Positions 32,847-42,121 of a stretch of 64,000 bases of DNA are shown here, in pieces. The notes under the pieces were generated by a model that made no database searches, had not been told where the DNA came from, and saw only the letters and a program-made list of their open reading frames with translations. The position numbers and the translations under genes were made by a program. Source of the stretch: Lysinimonas soli (GTDB lineage Bacteria; Actinomycetota; Actinomycetes; Actinomycetales; Microbacteriaceae); contig NZ_JBHSMG010000001.1 of the NCBI RefSeq assembly GCF_042655435.1, positions 992,001-1,056,000 of the forward strand. Direction: 5' to 3'. Every line of letters begins with the position of its first letter. Within the stretch, counting starts at the first letter, position 1.

Positions 32847-35800
32847 GTGGGCTGGAACAATCCGCCGATCCCGTGGTCGGAGTTCGAGCGCGCCCTGAGC
32901 GATCGCCGGCGTCCGCGGCAGATGCCGGCCGGTGTGGACGGCGGCGACAGCCCGGCCTGGTCGCTCAAGCGCGGGCCGTACGTCGCGCCGCGCGACATCG
33001 TGCGGGATCCGGATGCCCTGCCCTATGCCGAGCTGCACGCGCACTCCAGCTACAGCTTCCTCGACGGGGCCTCCTCCCCCGAGGAGCTGCTCGAAGAGGC
33101 GGAGCGACTCGGCCTGCACGCCCTCGCCATCACCGACCACGACGGCTTCTACGGGATCGTGCGCTTCGCCGAGGCGGCCGAGACGGCATCCGTCAAGACC
33201 GTGTTCGGCGCGGAGCTGTCGCTCGGCTTGAGCGGACCGCAGAACGGCGAGCCCGACCCCGAGGGCAGCCACCTGCTCGTGCTCGCCCGGCAGGAGGAGG
33301 GCTACCACCGGCTCGCCAAGGCGATCACCGAGGCCCAGCTGCGCGGTGGCGAGAAGGGCCGCCCGGTGTATGAGCTCGACGAGCTGGCCGAGCTCGCGGA
33401 CGGGCACTGGGTGATCCTGACCGGATGCCGCAAGGGCGCCGTGCGCCGATCGCTCGACCACGGCGATCCCGGGGCGGAGCTCGACCGCCTCGTGCGGCTC
33501 TTCGGCCGCGACAACGTCTACGTCGAGCTCATCGACCACGGCGATCCGCTCGACGGCGAGCACAACGACGCGCTGGCCGAACTGGCCGCCGCCCGCGCGC
33601 TTCCGGTGATCGCGAGCGGCAACGTGCACTACGCGAGTCCGCGGCAGAAGCACCTGGCGACGGCGGTCGCCGCGGTGCGGGCGCAGCGCAGCCTCGACGA
33701 GCTCGACGGCTGGCTTCCCGGGGCGGGCACGGCGCATCTGCGCTCGGGGCGTGAGATGCGCGCCCGCTTCGCCCGCTATCCGGGTGCGGTCGAGCGCACC
33801 GTCGAGCTGGCCGACGAACTCGCCTTCCCCCTGCGGCGCGCCAAGCCCGCACTGCCCCGGCAGGAGGTTCCCCCCGGTCACACGCCGATGTCGTACCTGC
33901 GCGAGTTGGTGTGGAACGCGGTGCCGCGCAAGTATCCCGACCTCGCCGAGGCGGACCGCACGCGCATCGAGGCGGAACTCGCGGTCATCGAGCAGAAGGA
34001 CTTCCCCGGCTACTTCCTGATCGTGCACGACATCGTGCAGTTCGCGCGCAGCCGCGGCATCCTCTGCCAGGGCCGTGGTTCGGCGGCCAACTCGGCGGTC
34101 TGCTTCCTGCTCGACATCACCGCGGTCGACTCGATCTTCTACCGGTTGCCGTTCGAGCGCTTCCTCTCGAGCCTGCGCGACGAGGAGCCCGACATCGATG
34201 TCGACTTCGACTCCGACCGGCGCGAGGAGGTCATCCAGTGGGTGTTCGAGAAGTACGGGCGGCGCAACGCGGCGCAGGTGGCCAACGTGATCCAGTACCG
34301 GCCGAAGAACGCCGTGCGCGACATGGCGAAGGCGCTCGGGCACAGTCCCGGACGGCAGGATGCCTGGAGCAAGCAGGTGGAGCGCTGGGGCGGGCAGCTG
34401 TCGACGGGCGATGACCACGACATCCCGGATGAGGTGGTCACCCTCGCGATGGAGCTGCTGAAGGCGCCGCGACATCTGGGCATCCACTCGGGCGGAATGG
34501 TGCTCACCGACCGCCCGGTCGGCGAGGTGGTGCCGATCGAGCACGCCCGCATGGACAAGCGCACCGTCATCCAATGGGACAAGGACGACGCGGCCTGGAT
34601 GGGGCTGGTCAAGTTCGATCTGCTGGGCCTGGGCATGCTGGCGGCGCTGCAGCACTGCTTCGACCTCATCGCGGCGTCCACCGGCGAGCGGTGGGAGCTC
34701 GCGACCATCCCCCGGGAGGAGGCGGCGGTCTACGACATGCTGTGCCGGGCCGACTCGATCGGGGTGTTCCAGGTCGAGAGCCGCGCCCAGATGGGGCTGC
34801 TGCCCCGCTTGCAGCCACGGCGGTTCTACGACCTCGTGGTGCAGATCGCCCTGGTGCGGCCCGGTCCGATCCAGGGCGGGGCGGTGCATCCCTTCGTGCG
34901 CCGCAAGCTCGGGCAGGAGGAGGTGACGTACCTGCACCCCAAGCTGATCCCGCCGCTGGAGCGCACGCTCGGCATCCCGGTGTTCCAGGAGCAGCTCATG
35001 CAGATGGCGATGGCGGTCGGCGAGTGCTCGGGTGAGGATGCCGATCTGCTGCGGCGCGCGATGGGCAGCAAACGGGGGCTGGAGCGGATCGAGTCGCTGC
35101 GCGAGAAGCTCTATGCGGGCATGGCCTCGAACGGGCTGGTCGGCGAGGTCGCGGACGACATCTACGGTCGCATCCAGGCCTTCGCCAACTTCGGCTTCGC
35201 CGAGAGTCACAGCCTGAGCTTCTCGCTGCTGGTCTACGCGAGCTCGTGGCTCAAGCTGCACTACCCGGGGGTGTTCCTCGCCGGTCTGCTGCGGGCGCAG
35301 CCGATGGGCTTCTACTCCCCCGCGACGCTCACCGGGGATGCCCGTCGTCACGGCGTCGAGGTGCGTCGCCCCGATCTGCAGCTCTCGGGGGTCGAGGCGG
35401 GGTTGGAACCGATGCGGTCCGACTCGAAGCCCGGCGTGACGGGATCGCACTCCTGCACCGACCGGGTGCAGCCTCCCGTCGGGCCGTTCGACCGCTCCGC
35501 GCCCGTGCGCGACGCCGAGCACCGCCGCGACGGCGACTGGGCGGTGCGACTCGGGCTCGCGGGGGTCACCCGGATCGGCACGAAGGTCGCGGAGCGGATC
35601 GTGGCCGAGCGCGAGGCGTCCGGCGCGTACCGCTCGATGGAGGATCTGGTGCGCCGCGTCGGGCTCAGCACCGCGCAGCTCGAGTCGCTCGCGACCGCGG
35701 GCGCGTTCGACGGTTTCGGGCTGAGCCGCCGTGAGGCGCTCTGGCGGGCGGGGTCGGCGGCCGACGACCGGGAGGAGTTCCTGGCCGGGTCGATCGTCAC

Positions 35801-36242
35801 CGTGCAGCCGCCGCTGTTCGCCGACCCGAGCGCTTTCGAGACGATGGCGGCCGATCTGTGGGCCACCGGCATCTCGACCGACGACCATCCGCTGCGGCAC
35901 TTCCGGGCGGCCCTCGACGGTCGAGGCGCCCTGTCATCGCACGCCATGCGCACGGCCGAGAGCGGCCGACGCATCGAGGTGGGCGGACTCGTGACCCACC
36001 GGCAGCGGCCGGCCACCGCATCCGGGATCACCTTCCTCAATCTCGAAGACGAGTTCGGGCTGGTGAACGTCATCTGCTCGGCCGGGGTCTGGGGTCGCTA
36101 CCGCCGCATCGTGCGCGAGTCGCCCGCGCTCATCGTGCGCGGCATCCTGGAACGCTCGGCCGAGGGCGTCGTGAACCTGCTGGCGGATCGCTTCGAGCCC
36201 CTGCGTGTGCCGGTCGCCCATCGCTCGCGCGACTTCCAATAG
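32847..36242 (+). CDS. dnaE2: error-prone DNA polymerase III alpha subunit DnaE2
   Basis: 1131 aa. PHP domain (about 55-320; ELHAHSSYSFLDGASSPEELL, ITDHDGFYG), polymerase palm with the catalytic PDIDVDFDSDRREEVI near 447, fingers, then a helix-hairpin-helix (about 900-960) and an OB-fold (about 1040-1100). The PHP nuclease ligands look partly kept. Polymerase of damage-induced translesion synthesis with ImuA'/ImuB. GTG start with GGGGAG 10 nt upstream. No LexA box of its own is visible in the 75-nt gap, so induction may come by readthrough. Confidence 0.96.
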   Translation: MGWNNPPIPWSEFERALSDRRRPRQMPAGVDGGDSPAWSLKRGPYVAPRDIVRDPDALPYAELHAHSSYSFLDGASSPEELLEEAERLGLHALAITDHDGFYGIVRFAEAAETASVKTVFGAELSLGLSGPQNGEPDPEGSHLLVLARQEEGYHRLAKAITEAQLRGGEKGRPVYELDELAELADGHWVILTGCRKGAVRRSLDHGDPGAELDRLVRLFGRDNVYVELIDHGDPLDGEHNDALAELAAARALPVIASGNVHYASPRQKHLATAVAAVRAQRSLDELDGWLPGAGTAHLRSGREMRARFARYPGAVERTVELADELAFPLRRAKPALPRQEVPPGHTPMSYLRELVWNAVPRKYPDLAEADRTRIEAELAVIEQKDFPGYFLIVHDIVQFARSRGILCQGRGSAANSAVCFLLDITAVDSIFYRLPFERFLSSLRDEEPDIDVDFDSDRREEVIQWVFEKYGRRNAAQVANVIQYRPKNAVRDMAKALGHSPGRQDAWSKQVERWGGQLSTGDDHDIPDEVVTLAMELLKAPRHLGIHSGGMVLTDRPVGEVVPIEHARMDKRTVIQWDKDDAAWMGLVKFDLLGLGMLAALQHCFDLIAASTGERWELATIPREEAAVYDMLCRADSIGVFQVESRAQMGLLPRLQPRRFYDLVVQIALVRPGPIQGGAVHPFVRRKLGQEEVTYLHPKLIPPLERTLGIPVFQEQLMQMAMAVGECSGEDADLLRRAMGSKRGLERIESLREKLYAGMASNGLVGEVADDIYGRIQAFANFGFAESHSLSFSLLVYASSWLKLHYPGVFLAGLLRAQPMGFYSPATLTGDARRHGVEVRRPDLQLSGVEAGLEPMRSDSKPGVTGSHSCTDRVQPPVGPFDRSAPVRDAEHRRDGDWAVRLGLAGVTRIGTKVAERIVAEREASGAYRSMEDLVRRVGLSTAQLESLATAGAFDGFGLSRREALWRAGSAADDREEFLAGSIVTVQPPLFADPSAFETMAADLWATGISTDDHPLRHFRAALDGRGALSSHAMRTAESGRRIEVGGLVTHRQRPATASGITFLNLEDEFGLVNVICSAGVWGRYRRIVRESPALIVRGILERSAEGVVNLLADRFEPLRVPVAHRSRDFQ

Positions 36243-36276
36243 CCGCGCCCCGGTCGTCGTCCGGGCTGCGACGCGG
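36243..36276. terminator. weak bidirectional terminator hairpin
   Basis: Nested inverted repeats CCGCG...CGCGG (36243/36272) and CCCGG-TCGTCGT-CCGGG (36249-36265) fill the 43-nt convergent gap between dnaE2 and the aminotransferase. There is no T-run, so support is modest. Confidence 0.3.
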
Positions 36277-36285
36277 CAACGATCG

Positions 36286-37575
36286 TCAGTGCTCGCCGGC
36301 CGCCTCAGCCGCAGCCTCGACCGCCGCCTCGGCCTCGGCGAGCAGAACGCAGTCGCACAATCCCGAGATGGCGGCCTCGAGTTCGTCGAGCGAGGGGAAG
36401 CTCGGCGCGATGCGGATGACGGCGTCGTCGGGGTCGTCGCCATAGGGGAAGGCGGCGCCCGCCGGCGTCACGGCGATCCCGGCCGCCTTCGCGAGGTCGA
36501 CGGCGCGGGTCGCGGTACCGCGAGGAGCAGTCAGCGTCACGAAGTAGCCGCCCAGGGGCTGGGTCCAGCGCGCGTGACCGGTCAGGCGCGACGCCAGGAT
36601 CTGCTCGACCATGGCGAACTTGGGCGCGAGCAGTTCGCGGTGCTTGCGCATGTGCGCGCGGACGCCGTCCGCCGACTGCAGGAAGCGCGCATGCCGCAGC
36701 TGGTTGACCTTGTCGGGGCCGATCGTCTGCACCGCGGCGTGGGTGCGGTACCAGGCGATGTTGGCGGTCGAGGCGCCGAAGAACGAGACCCCGGCGCCGG
36801 CGAAGGTCACCTTCGAGGTCGAGGCGAAGACGAGCGGGCGGTCGGGATGGCCGGCGGCCGCCGCGAGGCCGAGCACATCGAGCGCGCCTGGCTCGTCATC
36901 GCTGAGGTGGTGCACGGCGTAGGCGTTGTCCCAGAAGATGCGGAAGTCGGGCGCGGCGGCCGGCAGCGACATCAGCTGCTCGGCCTCCTCGAGCGTCACC
37001 GTGGCACCGGTCGGGTTGGCGTACATCGGAACCAGCCACATGCCGCGCACGTCCGGGTCCTGGAGGTGCGTCGCGATCGCGGCGAGATCCAGTGAGCCGT
37101 CGGGCAGATACGGCACCCGGATGTTGCGGATCCCGAGCGCCTCCGTGATGGCGAAGTGCCGGTCGTACCCGGGCGAGGGGCAGATGAACGCGATCTGCTC
37201 GTTGTGCCAGGGCACCGTGTTGCCCGGAACACCGTGCAGCAACGCGTGCACGACCACGTCGTGCATCACGGCGAGGCTCGCGTTGCCGAGCGCGAGCAGC
37301 TGCGGCACCGGGATTCCGAGCAGCTCGCTGTAGATCGTCCGCAGCTCGACGAGTCCGTCGGTGCCGCCGTAGTTGCGGGTGTCGACGCCGTCCGCGCTCG
37401 TGAACGAGCCGGAGAGGTCGAGGTCGAGAAGCGCCGCCGAGAGATCCAGCTGCTCGGGCGATGGCTTGCCGCGCGTGAGATCCAGGCTCAGGTTCTTGGC
37501 TTTGAGGGCGAGGTATGCGGCCTTCGACTCCTCGAGCGGGACGGAGACGGGAGCGGATGCGGTGCTTCTTGCCAT
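36286..37575 (-). CDS. PLP-dependent aminotransferase, AspAT Ic / MocR-type domain
   Basis: 429 aa. N-terminal LDLTRGKPSPEQLDLS and the NYGGTDGLVELR segment are typical of the Corynebacterium AspT-like (Aminotran_MocR) family, aspartate aminotransferase subgroup Ic. The PLP lysine lies in FASTSKVTFAGAGVSFF (about residue 256), and the Asn in VPMYANPTGATVT contacts the cofactor. Transfers amino groups between aspartate and 2-oxoglutarate; the substrate is inferred. The C-terminus is an Ala/Glu-rich run. TAGCGT is 7 nt before the ATG. Confidence 0.9.
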   Translation of the reverse strand: MARSTASAPVSVPLEESKAAYLALKAKNLSLDLTRGKPSPEQLDLSAALLDLDLSGSFTSADGVDTRNYGGTDGLVELRTIYSELLGIPVPQLLALGNASLAVMHDVVVHALLHGVPGNTVPWHNEQIAFICPSPGYDRHFAITEALGIRNIRVPYLPDGSLDLAAIATHLQDPDVRGMWLVPMYANPTGATVTLEEAEQLMSLPAAAPDFRIFWDNAYAVHHLSDDEPGALDVLGLAAAAGHPDRPLVFASTSKVTFAGAGVSFFGASTANIAWYRTHAAVQTIGPDKVNQLRHARFLQSADGVRAHMRKHRELLAPKFAMVEQILASRLTGHARWTQPLGGYFVTLTAPRGTATRAVDLAKAAGIAVTPAGAAFPYGDDPDDAVIRIAPSFPSLDELEAAISGLCDCVLLAEAEAAVEAAAEAAGEH

Positions 37576-37593
37576 GGCCTCAACGCTAGCCGT

Positions 37594-39471
37594 TCAATCG
37601 GCGAGGCGGCCCCGTAACCAGTCGATTCTCGACTGCAACTGGGCGACGGTCGCCTTGGCGACCTCGGGACCTCCGCACGCGCGCCGAACCTCGGCGTGCA
37701 CGAGCGCGTGGCTCTGCCCCGACGCCCGCGCGCGGATCGACACGAGGCTGTTGAGCAGCTTCCGCTGCTCCGCGAGGGTGCGATGCAGCGGGGCGGGTTC
37801 CGGGTCCGGCTCCTCCCCCGCGTCGATCGCGGCCTGCCGGCGCTCGCCGGCGTGTCGCGCCTGCCGGCGCTGGCGGGCCTTCAGCAGCTCGCTCACCTGA
37901 TCCGGTTCGAGGATGCCCGGCAACCCGATGAAGTCCCACTCCTCGGCGCTGCCCGGCTCGGCCAGGGAGCCGAACTCCTCCCCGTCGAAGAGCACCTTCT
38001 CGAAGGTCGCCACGGAACCGAGCGCCTGCCACTCGAACTCGTCCAGCAGTTCGGCCGAGGCCGAGTCCCCCTGCTCGGCCCGCTCCATCGCCTCGTCGTC
38101 GAGCAGCTGATCGTCGGGGGTCTCGCGGTCGAGCGCGTGGTCGCGTTCGCGTTCCATCTCGGAGGCGAGGCCGAGCAGGATTGGCACGCTCGGCACGAAG
38201 ATCGACGCGAGCTCGCCGCGCCGGCGGGCGCGCACGAAGCGTCCGATCGCCTGGGCGAAGAACAGCGGCGTCGCGGCGCTCGTGGCGTAGACGCCGACCG
38301 AGAGGCGGGGAACGTCGACGCCCTCCGACACCATCCGGACCGCGACCATCCAGCGCTGGGTCCCCTCGGCGAAGGTCTGGATGCGGTCGCTCGCCTCCTT
38401 CTCGTCGCTCAAGACGATCGTCGGCTCGTGTCCCGTCAGCCCGGTCAGGATCGCGGCGTACGCCCGCGCGGTCGCCTGATCGGTCGCGATGACGAGCCCG
38501 CCCGCATCGGGAACGGACTGGCGCACCTCGCTGAGGCGACGATCGGCGGCGGCGAGCACCGCGGTCATCCAGTCGCCGCCCGGATCGAGGGCGGCCCGCC
38601 AGGCCTGGGCGGTGACGTCGTTCGTGTCGGGCTGGCCGAGGCTGGCCTCGAACTCCTCGCCCTGGCGTGTGCGCCACCGCATCGACCCGGCGTAGGAGAG
38701 GAAGATCACGGGGCGCACGACGCCGTCGCGCAGGGCGCGGCCGTAGCCGTAGGCGTAGTCGGTCTGCGAGAGCCGAATGCCCTTCTCGTTGCGCAGGTAC
38801 TGCACGAACGGGATGGGCGCGGTGTCGCTGCGGAACGGGGTGCCCGTGAGGGACAGCCGCCGGGTGGCGCCTCCGAACGCCTCGCGGATCGCGTCGCCCC
38901 AGCTCAGGGCATCACCGCCGTGATGCACCTCGTCGAGGATGACGAGGGTGCGCTTCGAGTCGGTGAGCTCACGATGCAGGCTCGCGCGCACCGCGACCTG
39001 GGCATAGGTCACGACCACCCCGTGGAACTGCCGCGACTCCCGCCCGTGCCGGTTGCTGAACTTCGGATCGAGCCGGATTCCCGCGCGATGCGCCGCATCC
39101 GCCCATTGCGTCTTGAGGTGCTCGGTCGGTGCCACGACGGTGACCCGGTCGACGACGCGGCGCTTGAGCAGCTCGCTCGCGAGGCGCAGCGCGAACGTCG
39201 TCTTGCCGGCGCCCGGCGTCGCCGACACCAGGAAGTCGCGGTGCTCGCCCTCGAAATAGCGGTCGAGCGCCTCCTGCTGCCAGGTGCGCAGCTTGTCGGC
39301 CGTGCCGCGCGGCGCGCGCTCCGGGAATGCCGGAGGGAGGTGCTCGGCGGCGGCGGTCGCGCGGAAGGCGCGCGCTCGCTCAGAGAGGAGATCATCGCTG
39401 ATCTCCTCTGCGGCGCCGGCGCTGATGGCCGTCCCGGCCGTCAGGTCACTCGAGTGCGTCACTTGATCCAC
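37594..39471 (-). CDS. DEAD/DEAH-box SF2 helicase (ResIII/XPB-like)
   Basis: 625 aa. Walker A ATPGAGKTT (about 88), motif Ia VVAPTEHLK, DEVHHGG (DExH), LTGTPFRSD (III), and RecA2 motifs VSEGVDVPRLSVGVYAT and QAIGRFVRAR. A charged coiled C-terminus (about 500-625) may interact with DNA or protein. The actinobacterial family is of uncertain role, probably DNA repair. An 11-bp hairpin (39384-39409) lies within the first 30 codons. GTG start at 39471. Located next to dinB. Confidence 0.88.
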   Translation of the reverse strand: MDQVTHSSDLTAGTAISAGAAEEISDDLLSERARAFRATAAAEHLPPAFPERAPRGTADKLRTWQQEALDRYFEGEHRDFLVSATPGAGKTTFALRLASELLKRRVVDRVTVVAPTEHLKTQWADAAHRAGIRLDPKFSNRHGRESRQFHGVVVTYAQVAVRASLHRELTDSKRTLVILDEVHHGGDALSWGDAIREAFGGATRRLSLTGTPFRSDTAPIPFVQYLRNEKGIRLSQTDYAYGYGRALRDGVVRPVIFLSYAGSMRWRTRQGEEFEASLGQPDTNDVTAQAWRAALDPGGDWMTAVLAAADRRLSEVRQSVPDAGGLVIATDQATARAYAAILTGLTGHEPTIVLSDEKEASDRIQTFAEGTQRWMVAVRMVSEGVDVPRLSVGVYATSAATPLFFAQAIGRFVRARRRGELASIFVPSVPILLGLASEMERERDHALDRETPDDQLLDDEAMERAEQGDSASAELLDEFEWQALGSVATFEKVLFDGEEFGSLAEPGSAEEWDFIGLPGILEPDQVSELLKARQRRQARHAGERRQAAIDAGEEPDPEPAPLHRTLAEQRKLLNSLVSIRARASGQSHALVHAEVRRACGGPEVAKATVAQLQSRIDWLRGRLAD

Positions 39472-39506
39472 CGTAACCGAGTGGACCGACGGCGCTCACC
39501 GAGAAG

Positions 39507-40748
39507 CTAGTCGTCCCCACCCGAGATGCGGCGGCGTTGGGCCTGCCCGAGCAGGGCGGCCGGGCGCACGACGCCGGCGCCGAAGCGCGACCCGATCGCG
39601 TCGACGGTGCCTTCGACCTCACGCCACTGCTCGTCGTCGTCCCACAGGCCGAGGCTCGCGACGGCGCCGACGAGGCCCTCCCCCCGAACGCCGATGAGGC
39701 GCACGGCTCGACCGTTCTGCGCGGCGGCATCGTAGAGCGAGCGCGCCTCCTGGTAGATGCGCTTGCCCAGGTCGGTCGGCTCTCCCAGGGTGCGGGAACG
39801 GCTGATCGTCGTGAAGTCCTCGAAGCGCAGCTTGAGGGCCACCGTGCGGGCCTGGACTCCGGCCCGGCGCAGTCGAGCGCCGACCGCGTCCGAGAGGCGG
39901 AGCAGCTCGCGGTGCAGGGTCACGGCATCCGTGACGTCGGTCTCGAAGGTCGTCTCGTGGCCGATGCTCTTCTCGTCGCGCCCCAACTCGATGACCCGCG
40001 GATCGCGGCCCCAGGCCAACTCGTGCAGCCGGGTCGCCGTGGCGGGGCCGACGGCGCGGGTGAGCGCGTCGAGCGGCACCTCGGCGACGTCTCCGATCGT
40101 GCGCAGGCCGAGCCGGGTCAGCTGCTCCTCGGACTTGCCGCCGACTCCCCAGAGCGCGGTCACGGGCTGCGGATGCAGGAACGCGATCGTCTCGGTCGCC
40201 GGGACGACGAGCAGTCCGTCGGGCTTCGCCCGGCTCGAGGCGAGCTTGGCGACGAACTTGGTGGATGCGGCGCCCACCGAGCAGTGCAGCCCGGTCTGGG
40301 CGAACACCCGCTCGCGCAGCCGCGTGCCGATCTGCCACGGGGTGCCGAGGAGGCGCAGGGCCCCCGCGATGTCGAGGAAGGCCTCGTCGATGCTGAGCGG
40401 TTCGACCATCGGGGTGATCTCGCCGAGCAGCGTCATCACCCGCTTCGAGTAGTGCGCGTAGCGCTCGAAGTGCGGCTCGAGCACGATGGCCTGTGGGCAC
40501 CGGCGCAGGGCGACCGCCATCGGCATCGCGGAGTTGACCCCGTACTTGCGCGCCTCGTAGGTCGCCGCCGTCACGACGGAACGCGACGATCGGTGCCCGA
40601 CGATCACGGGTTTGCCCGCGAGTTCCGGCCGTTCGAGCAGCTCGACGGAGGCGTAGAAGGCGTCCATGTCGACGTGCAGGATCGTCGCGCTCGTGTCGGC
40701 GAGCGGCTCGGCGGTGACGTGGCGACCGCTGCCGTCCTGCTTGCTCAT
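39507..40748 (-). CDS. dinB: DNA polymerase IV (DinB)
   Basis: 413 aa. Y-family polymerase with intact catalytic residues: ILHVDMDAFYASVE (D,D) and VEPLSIDEAFLDIAG (DE), plus the little finger and a C-terminal region without an obvious clamp motif. Translesion synthesis polymerase. It is not preceded by a LexA box, in contrast to imuA'/imuB. The stop is 35 nt upstream of the helicase start, so co-transcription is possible. Confidence 0.96.
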   Translation of the reverse strand: MSKQDGSGRHVTAEPLADTSATILHVDMDAFYASVELLERPELAGKPVIVGHRSSRSVVTAATYEARKYGVNSAMPMAVALRRCPQAIVLEPHFERYAHYSKRVMTLLGEITPMVEPLSIDEAFLDIAGALRLLGTPWQIGTRLRERVFAQTGLHCSVGAASTKFVAKLASSRAKPDGLLVVPATETIAFLHPQPVTALWGVGGKSEEQLTRLGLRTIGDVAEVPLDALTRAVGPATATRLHELAWGRDPRVIELGRDEKSIGHETTFETDVTDAVTLHRELLRLSDAVGARLRRAGVQARTVALKLRFEDFTTISRSRTLGEPTDLGKRIYQEARSLYDAAAQNGRAVRLIGVRGEGLVGAVASLGLWDDDEQWREVEGTVDAIGSRFGAGVVRPAALLGQAQRRRISGGDD

Positions 40749-40858
40749 CGCCTCATCCTGTCACCGACGGATGACTCCGGCCGGGTCGCACCCGGCCCCT
40801 GCCGCCCGGGCGCCGGGTCGGGTCGCGTGCGACCCCGCGTGCCGGCCGGGCGTCACGT

Positions 40859-40915
40859 CGAGATCCCACGAATCGTCGGTATGGACACGTCAGAACGACC
40901 GATTCTGGCATCTCG
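40859..40915. repeat. palindromic intergenic element, copy B
   Basis: Imperfect palindrome: CGAGAT (40859-40864) with GAATCGTCGG on the left, ACGACCGATTC and ATCTCG (40910-40915) on the right. It shares GATTCTGG and the 11-mer TCGGCGATCGG (40913-40923) with the 27.4-kb element. Nested GC-rich palindromes (GGGTCGCA/TGCGACCC) lie just upstream, at 40783-40835. Between dinB and the YeaQ-like gene. Confidence 0.45.
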
Positions 40916-40947
40916 GCGATCGGGCGCGCGCCCCGGCCTCGCGACGG

Positions 40948-41208
40948 TCAGGCGCGCCGGCGGAACAGCGCGTTGAAGACGAGCGTCACGATGAGGGCGC
41001 CGGCGATGGCCGCGATCCAGGCGGCGAGTGAGAAGAAGCTGGCATAGGCGTCGGCGACGAAGAAGCCGGCGATCCAGCCTCCGAGCATCGCTCCGACGAT
41101 GCCGAGGATGATCGTGAGGAGCCAGCCGCCCCGCTGCTTGCCCGGAAGGATCAGCTTGGCGATGATGCCGGCGATGATGCCGAGGATCAGGAACGAGAAA
41201 AAGCCCAT
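40948..41208 (-). CDS. GlsB/YeaQ/YmgE stress-response membrane protein
   Basis: 86 aa with three predicted helices; typical FSFLILGIIAGIIAKLILPGKQRGG, GIVGAMLGGWIAG and basic FRRRA end. Family of transglycosylase-associated small membrane proteins, function unsettled. ATG 41208 has GTGAGG 6 nt upstream; a GTG 12 nt further upstream lacks an SD. Confidence 0.88.
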   Translation of the reverse strand: MGFFSFLILGIIAGIIAKLILPGKQRGGWLLTIILGIVGAMLGGWIAGFFVADAYASFFSLAAWIAAIAGALIVTLVFNALFRRRA

Positions 41209-41328
41209 GAGGAGCCTCACTTCGGTGTGATCTGCATCCCGGCGTTCGGGACGCCCCCAGTAAAGCAGCCCGATTCACGGCCGGCAGGCTCCCGAGCGGT
41301 GGTTCGACCTTTGCTGCAGACTGGTGGC

Positions 41329-42111
41329 ATGGCCGCTCAGCATCCGTGGTCGCGTTACGTGGCGATCGGCGATTCCTTCACCGAGGGCATCGGCGACCCC
41401 GAGCCGCGCTCCCCCGGCGGACACCGCGGCTGGGCCGATCGGGTCGCCGAGGTGCTCAGCGACCAGACCGACGATTTCGCCTACGCGAACCTCGCGATCC
41501 GGGGTCGGCTGCTCGAGCAGATCCTCGACGAGCAGCTGGAGCCGGCGATGGAGCTGCGCCCCGATCTGGTGACGATCTCGGCCGGCGGCAACGACATCCT
41601 GCGCCCGGGAACGGACCCGGATGACGTGGCCGCGCGATTCGAACGTGGCCTGATGCGCCTGACCAGCGAGGGCGCGACCGTCGTGATGTTCAACGGACCC
41701 GACATCGGCCGTACGCCGGTGCTGGGCCGCATCCGGGGCAAGGTCGCGATCTACAACGAGAATCTGCGGGCGCTCGCGCAGAAGTACGACGCCGTGGTGG
41801 CCGACATGTGGGCGCTGCGCGAGCTGTCCGATCCGCGCATGTGGGCCCCCGATCGCCTGCACTTCTCGCCGATCGGGCATCACACGATCGCCCGGATGGT
41901 GCTGGGCGCCCTCAACGTCGAGAACGACCTCGAGCCGTTCAAGCCGGAGCCGCTTCCCCCGGTCTCGTGGCGGCAGGCTCGCCGGGACGACATCGGGTGG
42001 GCCCGCGAGCACTTCGCTCCGTGGATTTTGCGTCGGCTGCGCCACCAGTCGTCGGGGGACGGCGTGACCGCGAAACGCCCGACCGCCGGTGGCGTGCGCG
42101 ACGACCGCTAG
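41329..42111 (+). CDS. SGNH/GDSL family hydrolase
   Basis: 260 aa. Serine hydrolase blocks: block I YVAIGDSFTEG (nucleophile Ser), block III SAGGNDIL, block V DRLHFSPIGHH (Asp-His). Acts on an ester or O-acetyl group, with no signal peptide visible, so probably cytoplasmic. The C-terminus is basic and proline-rich. The further-upstream in-frame ATG adds a Pro-rich segment with no family support. Confidence 0.92.
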   Translation: MAAQHPWSRYVAIGDSFTEGIGDPEPRSPGGHRGWADRVAEVLSDQTDDFAYANLAIRGRLLEQILDEQLEPAMELRPDLVTISAGGNDILRPGTDPDDVAARFERGLMRLTSEGATVVMFNGPDIGRTPVLGRIRGKVAIYNENLRALAQKYDAVVADMWALRELSDPRMWAPDRLHFSPIGHHTIARMVLGALNVENDLEPFKPEPLPPVSWRQARRDDIGWAREHFAPWILRRLRHQSSGDGVTAKRPTAGGVRDDR

Positions 42112-42121
42112 TGGGTGCGGG

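Noticed and set aside
32781..35900. Minus-strand frame of over 1000 codons opposite dnaE2
   Set aside because: DnaE2 motifs on the plus strand are unmistakable; the antisense frame is an effect of codon bias.
40749..40800. LexA box at dinB
   Set aside because: No TCGAAC-N4-GTTCGA match in the upstream region, so SOS control is not supported.
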